Source: an uncultured Collinsella sp.
GTDB lineage: Bacteria > Actinomycetota > Coriobacteriia > Coriobacteriales > Coriobacteriaceae
Assembly: GCA_934646815.1 (NCBI GenBank)
Contig: CAKUEW010000005.1
Coordinates: 26,663-90,662, forward strand
DNA length: 64,000 bases
Direction: 5' to 3'
This document shows positions 17,706-26,417 of the stretch, in pieces. Numbering within the stretch: position 1 is the first letter of the stretch; every line of letters begins with the position of its first letter. The notes below the pieces were generated by a model. The model did no database searches, was not told the DNA's origin, and saw nothing but the letters and a program-made list of their open reading frames with translations. Position numbers and translations under genes: made by a program.

Positions 17706-19142
17706 ATGTCACAGGTCCCCACCATTACCCCGGGCCCGGGCGATACCGATCGCGCCCCCGAGGGAGCTACCAAAACCCTGCCGATTATCAGCGCCGCACA
17801 AGCAAAGCAGCACGATGCGAGCACCGACAATACCGCTGACATTTCTGACGAAGAAGCCTACGCCAAGCTCAAGGCCAAGCGCGCCGAGCGCCGGCGCAAA
17901 AAGCTCATCCGTCGCGGCATTGCCGCCGGCGTTGTGGGCGCAATCGTGCTGGTCGCCATCATCGCGAGCCTCGTTATAAACGCGCAACCGCAGGGCACGA
18001 GCGGCCCCGTGACCGAGATGGTCACCGAGGGCACGTTTAGCACCACCGTGGAAGCAAAGGGCCAGCTCAAACCCATCTCTGCGTCGGTCGTCTCCCCTTC
18101 CGTTGACGGCACGGTGGCATCGATCAACGTGCAGGCCGGTCAGACCGTCAACGAGGGCGACGTGCTCATGACCATTAAAAACGACGAACTCGACCGCAAC
18201 GTTGCCGAGGCACAGCGCGCGGTGGCCGCCGCCCAAGAAGACCTTTCGAATGCGCAAAAGGCCCTCTCGGCCGCGCAGTCCATGCCAGTGACGGGCGCCG
18301 ACGGTGCCACTGCGGGCTCCAGCGCCGCCACGGACACGACCACCGACACAAGCGCCGTCTCGAGCGCCCAGCGCAATCTTGCCTCGGCGCAGGCGACGCT
18401 CGAGCAAGCCAATGCCAAGGCGGCAGAGCGCACGGTGACGGCACCCAGCTCGGGCAGCATCGTCGAGCTTAACTCCAAGGTGGGTGCCACCGTAACCGGC
18501 GGCATGATTATGGGCGAAGCCGATACGAGCGGCGGCAAACAGTGCATGCAGATTGCCGACCTGTCCAAGATGAAGGTGACCGTGCAGGTGGGCGAAAAGG
18601 ACATCGCCAAGATTGCCGTGGGCCAGAGCGCCAACGTCACCTACCCTGCTTTCCCCGACATCGTGAGCCAGGGCACCGTGACGGCCATCGCCTCGGTCGC
18701 AAGCGCCGACTCCAGCTACGGTGGCGGCAGCGTGACCTTTAACGTCGACATCCTAATCGAGGCTCCCGATGCGCGATTGAAGCCGGGTATGACGGCCGAG
18801 GTCTCGGTCGTAACCGAGCAACTCGACGACGTGGTGATGGTGCCGACCATGGCGCTGATGACCGAGGACGGCGAAAACTACTACGTCAACCTTGCAACCG
18901 ACGCCGAGGGCAAGGAAACCCGCCGCGTCAAAGTGACCGTCGTGACGCAAAACGACGACGAGGCCGTGGTCGGCAAGACGCAGGTTAAGCGCGATGAGCA
19001 GGGCAACGAGATCAACCCGGATGTCCCCGTGACCAAGCTGCGCGACGGCGATACCATCGTGGTGGATACCGGCGCCGGCATGACGGCAGACGGCGGCTAC
19101 AGCGCGGATTCGGACAGCATGTCGGCAGACGAGGGTATATAA
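17706..19142 (+). CDS. MacA/HlyD-like membrane fusion protein of an ABC exporter
   Basis: 478 residues with SD AAGGAG. An acidic cytoplasmic N-terminus and a basic patch (KRAERRRKKLIRR) precede a membrane helix at about 73-93. A biotinyl-lipoyl-like half (SPSVDGTVASINVQAGQTVNEGD), an Ala/Gln-rich coiled coil (about 158-235), the second lipoyl half (APSSGSIVELNSKVGATV) and a beta-barrel follow. It should link the ABC permease at 19936 to exported substrate or the envelope; in Gram-positives such MacAB-like sets often export peptides or antimicrobials. The stop and the next ATG overlap (TAATG). Confidence 0.9.
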   Translation: MSQVPTITPGPGDTDRAPEGATKTLPIISAAQAKQHDASTDNTADISDEEAYAKLKAKRAERRRKKLIRRGIAAGVVGAIVLVAIIASLVINAQPQGTSGPVTEMVTEGTFSTTVEAKGQLKPISASVVSPSVDGTVASINVQAGQTVNEGDVLMTIKNDELDRNVAEAQRAVAAAQEDLSNAQKALSAAQSMPVTGADGATAGSSAATDTTTDTSAVSSAQRNLASAQATLEQANAKAAERTVTAPSSGSIVELNSKVGATVTGGMIMGEADTSGGKQCMQIADLSKMKVTVQVGEKDIAKIAVGQSANVTYPAFPDIVSQGTVTAIASVASADSSYGGGSVTFNVDILIEAPDARLKPGMTAEVSVVTEQLDDVVMVPTMALMTEDGENYYVNLATDAEGKETRRVKVTVVTQNDDEAVVGKTQVKRDEQGNEINPDVPVTKLRDGDTIVVDTGAGMTADGGYSADSDSMSADEGI

Positions 19143-19939
19143 TGCGCCCCGTCATCGACATCCGCAACGTGCATCGCATCTTTGAGAGCGAGGCCGGCTG
19201 CGCCCATATCCTGCACAACGTGAGTCTGGCGGTGAATCCCGGCGAGTTCGTGGCCATTACCGGCCCCTCAGGCTCGGGCAAATCGACGCTCATGAACATC
19301 CTGGGCTGCCTGGACAAGCCGACCGCCGGCGACTACTTTTTGCAAGGGCTCAACGTGGCCGAGCTCGACGACGATGAGCTCACCGAGGTGCGCGCCCTGA
19401 GCATCGGTTTTGTCTTTCAGAGCTTTAACCTGCTGCCGCGCCTGTCGGTTATCGAGAACGTGATGCTGCCGCTGTCCTACACTAACGTGCCGCGCAGCCA
19501 ACGCGAGATGCGCGCCGTGCACGCGCTGCAGGCGGTCACGCTTCCGGTCGACCACTGGGACCATCGTATCTCCGAACTCTCGGGCGGCCAGATGCAGCGT
19601 GTCGCCATCGCGCGCGCACTCGTCAACGACCCGCCCATCATTTTGGCCGACGAGCCCACGGGCAATCTGGACTCCGCGACCGGAGCGCTCGTGATGGAGA
19701 CGTTCCATCAGCTGCAGCAGCACGGCAAGACCATCGTACTCATTACGCACGACCCCAGCATTGCCGCCGAGGCCGACCGCGCGGTGACCATTCGCGATGG
19801 ACGCATTCATGACGGTGCATATATCGCCCATGCGCCGCAAGCCACGGGCGGCCACGACACGCAGGGTCTTCGTGGTGCCGTGGATGCCCTGCCCGCCATT
19901 TCCGCCTTGCCTAGCACCTCGAAAGGAGCGAACGAATGA
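19142..19939 (+). CDS. ABC transporter ATP-binding protein, MacB/LolD type
   Basis: 265 residues. Walker [11 protein letters not shown]-loop [11 protein letters not shown], signature [15 protein letters not shown], Walker [14 protein letters not shown] and the H-loop (LITHD) are all intact. It is the energy subunit for the permease that follows and overlaps it by 4 nt. About 35 residues after the usual C-terminus are variable and Ala/Pro-rich. Substrate unknown. Confidence 0.94.
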   Translation: MRPVIDIRNVHRIFESEAGCAHILHNVSLAVNPGEFVAITGPSGSGKSTLMNILGCLDKPTAGDYFLQGLNVAELDDDELTEVRALSIGFVFQSFNLLPRLSVIENVMLPLSYTNVPRSQREMRAVHALQAVTLPVDHWDHRISELSGGQMQRVAIARALVNDPPIILADEPTGNLDSATGALVMETFHQLQQHGKTIVLITHDPSIAAEADRAVTIRDGRIHDGAYIAHAPQATGGHDTQGLRGAVDALPAISALPSTSKGANE

Positions 19940-21150
19940 GCACCCGCGATTTGATCCAGGAAGCCCTTCATTCGCTCGAGGCCAATAAGGGACGCAGCCT
20001 CCTTACCATCCTGGGCATCGTCATCGGCATTGCCTCGGTCATCGCCATGACCTCACTCATCGGCGGCATCCAAAACAGCCTGGTGAACAGCTTGGGCCTT
20101 AACGCCGCACGCATGGTGCAGGTGTATTCGTCGCAGGAGCTCACCGATTCGGATGTCGAAAAGCTCCGTAAGCTCGTGCCGCAGATTGAGCAGATCGGCA
20201 TCGTCGACAACGCCTACACCGAGTACAAGGCCGGCGATAAGAGCTATACCGTTATGGCGGAGGGTGTGGACAGCGACATGCTCGACGCCGTGGGTGCCAG
20301 CAAGCTCGTCGCCGGGCGCACCTATACAGACGCCGAGTCACAAGCGGGCTCGCGCGTGGCGCTTATGAGCCGTGGCGGCGCCGAGCAGCTCTACGGCAAT
20401 GAGCAGGACGCGCTGGGCAAGACCATCAAGGTGTCCAGCGGCGACGTGCAGATTGTCGGCGTGGTCGACGGGGGCGGCGATTCCATGGGATCGCTCACGC
20501 TGTACATGCCACGCGAAACGATCTTAGGGCTGTTTGGCGACGAGAACCCGTCGTTTCCCAGCGTGACGGCGCTCGCCGTCGAAGGCACGGACATGGACGA
20601 ACTCTGTAAGACGATCGAGTCCAAGGTGCGCTCGATCAAGGGTATCTCGGAGGACGACGAATACGAGAGCGTCAGCGCGACGTCCATGAAGAGCGCCATC
20701 GACGCGCTCAACTCCTTTATGGGCGCCTTCTCGCTCATCATGGGCGCCGTTGCCAGCATTTCGCTGCTCGTGGGCGGCATCGGTATTATGAACATGATGC
20801 TCACCAACGTGACGGAGCGCATCCGCGAGATTGGTATTCGCCGCGCGCTGGGTGCCAGCCGCCGCGATATCACTGCGCAGTTTTTGGCCGAGTCGTCGGC
20901 GCTGTGCACCACCGGCGGCATTCTGGGTGTTGTGATCGGCTATCTGCTGGCCTGGGGATTGGCAGCCTTTGCCGCAGGCTCAGGCGTGCTTGGCGAGCTT
21001 GGAGCAACGGGACCTATTGCGCCGAGTTTCTCTATCACGACGGTTTTGCTCGCCTTTGCGGTATCGGTCGGCATCGGCGTCATCTTCGGCTTCTATCCCG
21101 CCCGCCAGGCAGCAAAGCTCGACCCCGTCGAGTGCCTGCGCTACCAGTAA
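19936..21150 (+). CDS. MacB-like FtsX-domain ABC permease
   Basis: 404 residues with SD GAAAGGAG inside the ATPase gene. TM1 at about 20-45 (SLLTILGIVIGIASVIAMTS), a large extracytoplasmic MacB_PCD domain (about 50-265), then three helices in an FtsX domain with the conserved GGIGIMNMMLTNVTERIREI and IRRALGASRRDI. Together with the two preceding genes it forms a complete MacAB-like exporter. A TetR gene faces it from downstream and may control it. Confidence 0.94.
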   Translation: MSTRDLIQEALHSLEANKGRSLLTILGIVIGIASVIAMTSLIGGIQNSLVNSLGLNAARMVQVYSSQELTDSDVEKLRKLVPQIEQIGIVDNAYTEYKAGDKSYTVMAEGVDSDMLDAVGASKLVAGRTYTDAESQAGSRVALMSRGGAEQLYGNEQDALGKTIKVSSGDVQIVGVVDGGGDSMGSLTLYMPRETILGLFGDENPSFPSVTALAVEGTDMDELCKTIESKVRSIKGISEDDEYESVSATSMKSAIDALNSFMGAFSLIMGAVASISLLVGGIGIMNMMLTNVTERIREIGIRRALGASRRDITAQFLAESSALCTTGGILGVVIGYLLAWGLAAFAAGSGVLGELGATGPIAPSFSITTVLLAFAVSVGIGVIFGFYPARQAAKLDPVECLRYQ

Positions 21151-21157
21151 GCAACCT

Positions 21158-21240
21158 CCCCCTAAGTTGCGGTGAAATAGGGACCGAATAGCGCTTTGAA
21201 ACGCTTAAACAGTCCCTATTTCACCGCAACTTATGGGGGG
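21158..21240. repeat. Dispersed palindromic repeat, family A, copy 2
   Basis: Arms TAAGTTGCGGTGAAATAGGG (to 21184) and the complement at 21212-21233 pair perfectly over 22 bp, with flanking CCCCC/GGGGG extending the stem. An inner AGCG...CGCT hairpin is at the tip. It lies between the convergent ABC permease and TetR genes. Closely related to copies at 4736 and 29923. Confidence 0.88.
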
Positions 21241-21254
21241 ATGCGGGGTGGGTG

Positions 21255-21866
21255 CTAGCCCAGGCGGGACTCGAGGCTGGAGAGGCCGTTGAGGGTCAGA
21301 TCATTTGCAACGGCCGAGACGCGCTCGATAGGCACCGAGCCGTCCGAGAGTGCCCAGGTACGGTAGATGCCGATAATGCCCGACAGCAAAAAGGCCAGAT
21401 AGTATTCGAACATCTCGTCCTTAAGACCCTGGGGCAGCAAATCGCGCTCGGCAATTTCGCGCTCAAGCGGCACGCGCAGGCGTGCCATAAAATCGTCGAG
21501 CGGAATGTTCTCGATGAGCTGGCGATTAAGCATGAGGTTGTTGCACAGAGCCTCGTTGATGGTCTTGAAAAACGTCGCCGCAGCCCCAAGGGCACGCTCG
21601 CTGGTGTCGTCACCCGCCGCGGCAAGCGTCTTTTCGACCGAGTCGACGATCAGCTCCACAACATCGGTGGCAATGGCGTCGAGCAGGCCGTCGACCGTGC
21701 CAAAGTGCACGTAAAACGTCTTGCGGTCCACATTAGCCTCGCGCGCGATGGCGCTCACGGTAATATCTGCCAGCGGCTTTTCCATAAGCAGACGCTCAAA
21801 AGCCGCAAGGATAGCGTTGCGGCTTCGAACGATACGACGGTCGAGTCGCGGTTTGTTGCTGGCCAT
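21255..21866 (-). CDS. TetR-family transcriptional regulator
   Basis: 203 residues from ATG 21866 (SD AAGGGA, 8 nt). An N-terminal helix-turn-helix (ITVSAIAREANVDRKTFYVHF, about residues 32-52) is followed by an all-helical ligand domain. An inverted repeat upstream of its start (21910-21933) may be its operator. It converges with the MacAB-like operon, so regulation of that exporter is plausible but unproven. Confidence 0.9.
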   Translation of the reverse strand: MASNKPRLDRRIVRSRNAILAAFERLLMEKPLADITVSAIAREANVDRKTFYVHFGTVDGLLDAIATDVVELIVDSVEKTLAAAGDDTSERALGAAATFFKTINEALCNNLMLNRQLIENIPLDDFMARLRVPLEREIAERDLLPQGLKDEMFEYYLAFLLSGIIGIYRTWALSDGSVPIERVSAVANDLTLNGLSSLESRLG

Positions 21867-21909
21867 GGTCGTATCCCTTCGATATGTCAGCACTCTTGTA
21901 CAAGTGAGA

Positions 21910-21933
21910 GATAATCTACGTAAGAGGATTATC
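21910..21933. promoter_or_regulatory. Candidate TetR operator
   Basis: GATAATC (21910-21916) and GATTATC (21927-21933) are exact reverse complements separated by 10 bp, 44-67 nt upstream of the tetR start. Autoregulation is typical of the family; the site assignment is inference. Confidence 0.45.
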
Positions 21934-22038
21934 CTACATCTGAACGGAGTGTGACCACCATCATAGAGAACGCACGACTTATACCGCGCGAGCAGATGCA
22001 GATGGAAGCCGCGAGAGACGATCTAGATGTGCAGGTGG

Positions 22039-23340
22039 CTATTTGGCGCGCTTTTTCTTGTTCAGCGCAGCCGGTGACACGCGAATGCCGTCGCCCGTCT
22101 GACACACATATGCCTTGCGCGCCGGCTGAGCAGCCACAGAAGGCCTCTGAGCATGCTGAGCGGGGTCGACGGTAACCGCATCCACAGGATGGGGCTTAGC
22201 GGCCGCAGGAGCCGTCTGAGGAGTACGTCCGAGCTTGCGCATCACGCGATCCCAGCGCGCGTGGATGCTCGCGTTGTGAGCACTCTTAAGGCCCAGCAGG
22301 GGCGCAGCCAAAATAGTCGGCGCGATAAAGGTGATCAGGCGCCACAGCAGATAGCCGGCGGTCGCAGCCGATCCAAAGAAGTGGCCCAGGAACAACGCGA
22401 AGCCGCCCTCGGCGCCGCCGGTACCACCAGGCAGCGGCACGGCGGAACTCAGCAGCTGAACAAAGGCGCTCGCAGCCATAACGGAGAAAAAGTCGACCTC
22501 GTGGTGGCCAAACGCAAGCATCAAAAAGTACGGCACCAGATAAAAAAACGCGAGCTGCAGCATGGTAATGATGACCGTGAGCAGCATGGAGGAGAAATGT
22601 CCGGCAGAGAGCTTGAACTTCTCGGAGAACGAGTAAATCTCGCCGTCGACAAACGTGCGCCAGCCCTCGATCTTTGTGGCCGAGACGCCCACGCGCTCGA
22701 GCAGGTTGATGATCCAATGCGCCACGCGCGTGACGGTCTTGGGCATGAGCGCAACGGCGAAGATGCCCAGCAGGATGCAGCAGTGCCCGCCAAAGCTAAA
22801 GATGCACAGCAGCGTCATATCGCCGTAGCGCTCGGCAAAAAACGGCATACGCGCAAGCAGGAGGATAGCGCCCCAGGCAACCAGGCCAAACTGGTACACG
22901 ATAAAGCGCGTGAACTGCGTGGCACCGGCCTCGCCCACGTTTTGTCCGGCCTTGGTCAAGCGGTAGATTTGTGCCGGCGTGGAGCCCATCATCATGGGTG
23001 TAAGGTTGCCAAAGAAGATACCGCTCGCCTCGACCGAGATAAGGTCGCGGATGCCGACGGGCGAGTTGGGGTCGAGCCACACGGCAATGGCGTAGGCCAC
23101 GATGCCAAAGAACAGGTACAGGAACATGCAAAAGCACGCAGCGATAAGCCACGGGGCCTGAACGCTTGCCATAGCGTCCCAGAACTGTCCCATCTGCCCG
23201 GTTACGACCAGATAGATAATGTAGCCCGCCAGCACGACGCCGATGAAGATGGCTCCGCGGCGCGCGCTCTTATTGTCATCGCCGCCCGAGACCTCAACCT
23301 CAACCTGGGGCTTGGACATATGCTTAGAGGACTCAGCCAT
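22039..23340 (-). CDS. Flippase-like integral membrane protein (UPF0104/LPG synthase transmembrane, YbhN-like)
   Basis: 433 residues from ATG 23340 (SD AAGGAG, 4 nt). The longer frame runs back through the tRNA gene and is rejected. About eight hydrophobic helices; GNLTPMMMGSTPAQIYRLTK and VPLPGGTGGAEGGF match the conserved cores of the UPF0104 family, related to the membrane half of MprF. It may move or help modify a lipid. The C-terminal 65 residues are a Pro/Ala-rich, basic cytoplasmic tail ending KKKRAK. It follows tRNA-Glu and a terminator. Confidence 0.85.
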   Translation of the reverse strand: MAESSKHMSKPQVEVEVSGGDDNKSARRGAIFIGVVLAGYIIYLVVTGQMGQFWDAMASVQAPWLIAACFCMFLYLFFGIVAYAIAVWLDPNSPVGIRDLISVEASGIFFGNLTPMMMGSTPAQIYRLTKAGQNVGEAGATQFTRFIVYQFGLVAWGAILLLARMPFFAERYGDMTLLCIFSFGGHCCILLGIFAVALMPKTVTRVAHWIINLLERVGVSATKIEGWRTFVDGEIYSFSEKFKLSAGHFSSMLLTVIITMLQLAFFYLVPYFLMLAFGHHEVDFFSVMAASAFVQLLSSAVPLPGGTGGAEGGFALFLGHFFGSAATAGYLLWRLITFIAPTILAAPLLGLKSAHNASIHARWDRVMRKLGRTPQTAPAAAKPHPVDAVTVDPAQHAQRPSVAAQPARKAYVCQTGDGIRVSPAALNKKKRAK

Positions 23341-23464
23341 GAGGCTCCTTCTTAGTACAGATGAATCTTGCCTATTGTACCCGTAGGGCGCGTAAGCAGA
23401 ACGTAAAGCATGGGCCGCGGTAGGAAAAACAGGGGATGACTTTTGAAATTGATTATCCAGGAAA

Positions 23465-23499
23465 TAAAAAACCCGAACTTCACTTGGAAGTCCGGGTTC
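23465..23499 (-). terminator. Intrinsic terminator after tRNA-Glu
   Basis: On the minus strand, a hairpin of AACCCG and GAAGT-type arms (23472-23499) with one internal mismatch is followed by a TTTTTT tract (complement of the A-run at 23466-23471). It lies just past the tRNA 3' end. Confidence 0.85.
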
Positions 23500-23510
23500 T
23501 AAAATCAGGG

Positions 23511-23584
23511 TAGCCCGTACCAGATTCGAACTGGTGATCTCCGCCTTGAGAGGGCGGCGTCCTAAACCGCTAGACGAACGGGCC
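23511..23584 (-). tRNA. tRNA-Glu (anticodon CTC)
   Basis: A 74-nt cloverleaf on the minus strand. The acceptor GGCCCGT pairs with ACGGGCT (first pair G-U). The anticodon stem CCGCC/GGCGG holds loop CTCTCAA, giving anticodon CTC. The T-arm has GTTCGAATC. Discriminator A; the CCA end is not encoded, so it depends on the CCA-adding enzyme, whose gene is the next one upstream. Confidence 0.95.
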
Positions 23585-23618
23585 ACATGACATCTGCACT
23601 GCCGTGCTGCGAGGACAT

Positions 23619-23647
23619 ATATTACGGGACAAAAAACGCGAGCGCAA
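23619..23647 (-). promoter_or_regulatory. Promoter of tRNA-Glu
   Basis: Minus-strand TTGCGC (23647-23642) and TAATAT (23624-23619) separated by 17 bp, ending about 35 nt before the tRNA 5' end. Good match to a housekeeping sigma-70 promoter. Confidence 0.7.
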
Positions 23648-23719
23648 GAAGAAATTTCAAATTGACCGAAATTTTGTCGGGAGGTTATGGAACGCGCAGG
23701 TAGAAGGGGTAACGGATGA

Positions 23720-25114
23720 TTATTCTAGGTGCAGGTGTGCCAGAAGAGCCTCTCGGGTATTGGGGATGTTATCGTCGATTACGGCATCGAGGGCGGCGTT
23801 GAGCAGCTGACCCAGCTCCGGCCCGGGCTTGACGCCGACGCGGATCAGGTCGCCGCCGTTGATGGCGAGCATCTTGAGCGTGTAGGGCTCCCCCGCCTCC
23901 AGCAGCTCGTGAGCAAGCGTGCGCATCTCCTCAATCGTCTTAACGTAATAGAAGCACGACGGCGCCTTACCGAGCGTGTCAGCACGCTTAAGGTCCATAA
24001 GCTCGTCCATCAGGCGGGCCGTATCGATGCCCTCACCCGAAAGGCGATGCATCATCTTGAGCAAACACGTGCGCTCGGGGCGCAGCGGCTTATCGTGGTA
24101 TTTAATGAGCAGGCACACGTCGCGTACCAGGTCGTGCGAAAGCGCCAGGCGGTCCATAATGACGCGCGCCTTTTTGGCACCGAGCTCGGGATGTCCATAG
24201 AAGTGGCCACTGCCAGAATGATCAACGGTAAAGCACTCAGGTTTGGACACGTCGTGTAAAAAGGCCGCCCACATAAGGCTCGACGAGGGGGCCACGCCGT
24301 CACACAGCGCCAACTCTCCCGCCACCGTGAGCACGCGGGCGATATGCTCGTACACATTAAAGGAGTGATAGACGCTGCGCTGGTCAAAACCACGCGCGGG
24401 CGCCAGCTCGGGTACCGCCGCGCAGATAAGCTCAGGGTAGCGCAGCATGGCGTCTCCCCCGTGCCCCGTCGACAGAATGCCCTCGAGCTCAATACCCACA
24501 CGCTCGCGCGCCACGGCGTCGAGCAGCGGAGCGCACTCGGCCAGCGCAAGTTTTGTCGCGGGCTCAATCATAAAGTCCAGACGGCAGGCAAAGCGCACGG
24601 CACGCAGCATGCGCAGGGCGTCCTCGTTAAAACGACGCTTTGGATCGCCGACCGCGCGGATGAGCTTGCGCTCCAGATCTCCCTGACCGTCGTAGCGGTC
24701 GACAAGCCCGCGCTCGGGATGCCACGCCATGGCATTGACGGTAAAGTCGCGACGCGCCAGATCATCCTCGAGCGACGCGGCGCGCTCAACGCTTTGGGGA
24801 TGGCGGCCGTCGGTGTAAAAGCCGTCCAGGCGATACGTGGTGACCTCGATGCGCTCACCGTCGCTAATAGCCGTGATACCGCCAAATTTAATGCCGGACT
24901 CCACCACCGCAATGTCAGCCGCCTCAAGCGCAGATTTGGACTCCTGCCACAGGCCGCTGCAGCACATGTCCACATCATGGCTAGGGCAGCCCATCAGGGC
25001 ATCACGCACCCAGCCACCCACGTACCAGGCCTCGAGCCCCGCGGCCTCAAGCGCGCGCAACACACGAAGGGAGGCATCGGTCGGCCGCGTACCGTTGAGC
25101 GAAATATTGCACAT
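23720..25114 (-). CDS. cca: CCA tRNA nucleotidyltransferase with HD domain
   Basis: 464 residues with SD AGGAGG. Polymerase-beta-type nucleotidyltransferase head: YVGGWVRDALMG followed by HDVDMCC, whose two aspartates are the metal ligands. RDFTVNAMAW and the RRFNEDALRMLRAVRFA neck follow, then an HD domain (HSFNVYEHIARV, FLHDVSKPECFT). It adds or repairs the 3' CCA of tRNAs, needed because the adjacent tRNA-Glu does not encode CCA. Length is typical. Confidence 0.95.
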   Translation of the reverse strand: MCNISLNGTRPTDASLRVLRALEAAGLEAWYVGGWVRDALMGCPSHDVDMCCSGLWQESKSALEAADIAVVESGIKFGGITAISDGERIEVTTYRLDGFYTDGRHPQSVERAASLEDDLARRDFTVNAMAWHPERGLVDRYDGQGDLERKLIRAVGDPKRRFNEDALRMLRAVRFACRLDFMIEPATKLALAECAPLLDAVARERVGIELEGILSTGHGGDAMLRYPELICAAVPELAPARGFDQRSVYHSFNVYEHIARVLTVAGELALCDGVAPSSSLMWAAFLHDVSKPECFTVDHSGSGHFYGHPELGAKKARVIMDRLALSHDLVRDVCLLIKYHDKPLRPERTCLLKMMHRLSGEGIDTARLMDELMDLKRADTLGKAPSCFYYVKTIEEMRTLAHELLEAGEPYTLKMLAINGGDLIRVGVKPGPELGQLLNAALDAVIDDNIPNTREALLAHLHLE

Positions 25115-25210
25115 GCCTGTGGCCTCCTGTGGCTATCAAATTAACGGTCTATGGTATCTGCAAGAAGTCTAGCAAGAAACCGCACGCCGCACACGCGAGA
25201 TCGGCATACA

Positions 25211-25244
25211 AAAACGCACCCGCCCTGATACCAAGGCGGGTGCG
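25211..25244 (-). terminator. Intrinsic terminator downstream of the first fruK-like gene
   Basis: 10-bp stem CGCACCCGCC/GGCGGGTGCG (25215-25224, 25235-25244) with an A-run at 25211-25214 giving a T-tract on the minus strand; 21 nt after the stop. Confidence 0.85.
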
Positions 25245-25264
25245 AAATACTCTATACGATTGCG

Positions 25265-26197
25265 CTAGCAAACCTGACGAATGGCGATACCCTTCTGGTA
25301 CTCGTCAACCTTAGCGAAGTCTCCCAGGCCCGGGCACTCAACCACGTTGGCGCCGGTGGCCATCGAAAGGCGCAGGGCGTCCTCGACGCGCTCGGGGGCG
25401 TCGTGCCATACGGACAGGAAGGCGGCCAGCGAGGAGTCGCCGGCGCACACGGTCGACAGCAGGTTGACCTCGAAGGTGCGGTTGGCAAACCAGATGTGCT
25501 CGCCGTTGGAGAAGTACGCACCGGCTCCGCCCAGCGTAAGCAGGACGTTCTTAGCACCCTTGGCGTGCAGCTCGGCCATCGCGCCCTTAACGGACTCGTC
25601 GTCGCCACCGCTCACCTTAATGCCAAAAATGTCGAGCAGCTCGTCGTCGTTGGGCTTGATCAGCAGCGGCTCCATGGCGATAAGATCGGCGAGCTGATGG
25701 CTCGAAATGTCGAGCACGAACTCGGCGCCCTTGGCCTTCACGCGGCGCAGGACCTCGGCCAGGAAGCCCTCGGAAGTGTTGGGGGGCAGCGAGCCGCTAA
25801 TGACCAGGCAGGTCATGTCCTCGAGCGAATCGATGAGCTCAAACATCTCCTGCTCGTTGGCCTCGTTGATGGCGGCGCCGGCGTTAACCATGTTGTACTC
25901 GGTGTCGGGGCCGGCGTTGAGGAACACGTTGACGCGCGTGATACCGTCGGTCCAGACGGGCTTGACGGGCACGCCCAGCGCCTCGGCGCCCTTGACGATA
26001 AACTCGCCCGAGAAACCGGCAAAGAAGCCCAGGATCGTGGTGTCGACGCCGTAGTGGTCGAGCGTGAACGAGACATTGAGGCCCTTGCCGTTGGGCGTGT
26101 AGACGGCGTTGCGCGTGCGCGTGACCGTGTTGGCGGTCAGACCGTCGCAGGCAATGTTGTAGTCGATGGCGGGATTTGCAGTGAGCGTGTAAATCAT
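25265..26197 (-). CDS. 1-phosphofructokinase-type PfkB kinase, paralog 1
   Basis: 310 residues from ATG 26197 (SD GAAAGGA). FruK/LacC-type ribokinase fold: MIYTLTANPAIDYN, NGKGLNVSF, FFAGFSGEFIV, SGSLPPN, LLIKPNDDE and a C-terminal AGDSSLAAF with the catalytic Asp. The canonical GAGDS is CAGDS here. It probably phosphorylates fructose-1-P from the IIBCA permease at 30078 to fructose-1,6-bisphosphate. It is a close paralog of the next upstream gene, so the exact substrate (fructose-1-P or tagatose-6-P) of each is open. Confidence 0.85.
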   Translation of the reverse strand: MIYTLTANPAIDYNIACDGLTANTVTRTRNAVYTPNGKGLNVSFTLDHYGVDTTILGFFAGFSGEFIVKGAEALGVPVKPVWTDGITRVNVFLNAGPDTEYNMVNAGAAINEANEQEMFELIDSLEDMTCLVISGSLPPNTSEGFLAEVLRRVKAKGAEFVLDISSHQLADLIAMEPLLIKPNDDELLDIFGIKVSGGDDESVKGAMAELHAKGAKNVLLTLGGAGAYFSNGEHIWFANRTFEVNLLSTVCAGDSSLAAFLSVWHDAPERVEDALRLSMATGANVVECPGLGDFAKVDEYQKGIAIRQVC

Positions 26198-26306
26198 GAA
26201 TGTTCCTTTCACGAAGCAACGTGCTAATGAAAGTATATTCCACGTACCGGTAAAAGGCTAGAACGACTCGGTGAACGGTGTGGAACGCGTGAAGGACGGC
26301 AAGCGT

Positions 26307-26339
26307 GTGGGACAAAATTATCAGTAGTGTTTGTCCCAC
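26307..26339. repeat. Dispersed repeat family B, single copy
   Basis: 31-nt unit TGGGACAAAATTATCAGTAG...TTTGTCCCA (26308-26338), three mismatches from the inverted pair at 10488-10593. Its ends GTGGGACAAA/TTTGTCCCAC form a 10-bp terminal inverted repeat. It lies between the two FruK-like genes, upstream of a terminator hairpin on the plus-strand map. Confidence 0.85.
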
Positions 26340-26354
26340 CACTCCCCCGCTGCA

Positions 26355-26390
26355 AAAAACGGCGCCCCGGCCTAGGAGACCAGGGCGCCA
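26355..26390 (-). terminator. Intrinsic terminator after the second fruK-like gene
   Basis: Minus-strand stem GGCGCCCTGG/CCGGGGCGCC (26381-26390 region with 26361-26370) followed by a T-run (complement of AAAAAA at 26354-26359). The two kinase genes are therefore probably separate transcripts or attenuated. Confidence 0.8.
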
Positions 26391-26417
26391 CATGCGCACG
26401 AATATGTCGCGTATCGA

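Noticed and set aside
23341..23586. N-terminal extension of the flippase-like gene
   Set aside because: It would translate through tRNA-Glu and its terminator; ATG 23340 has SD AAGGAG.
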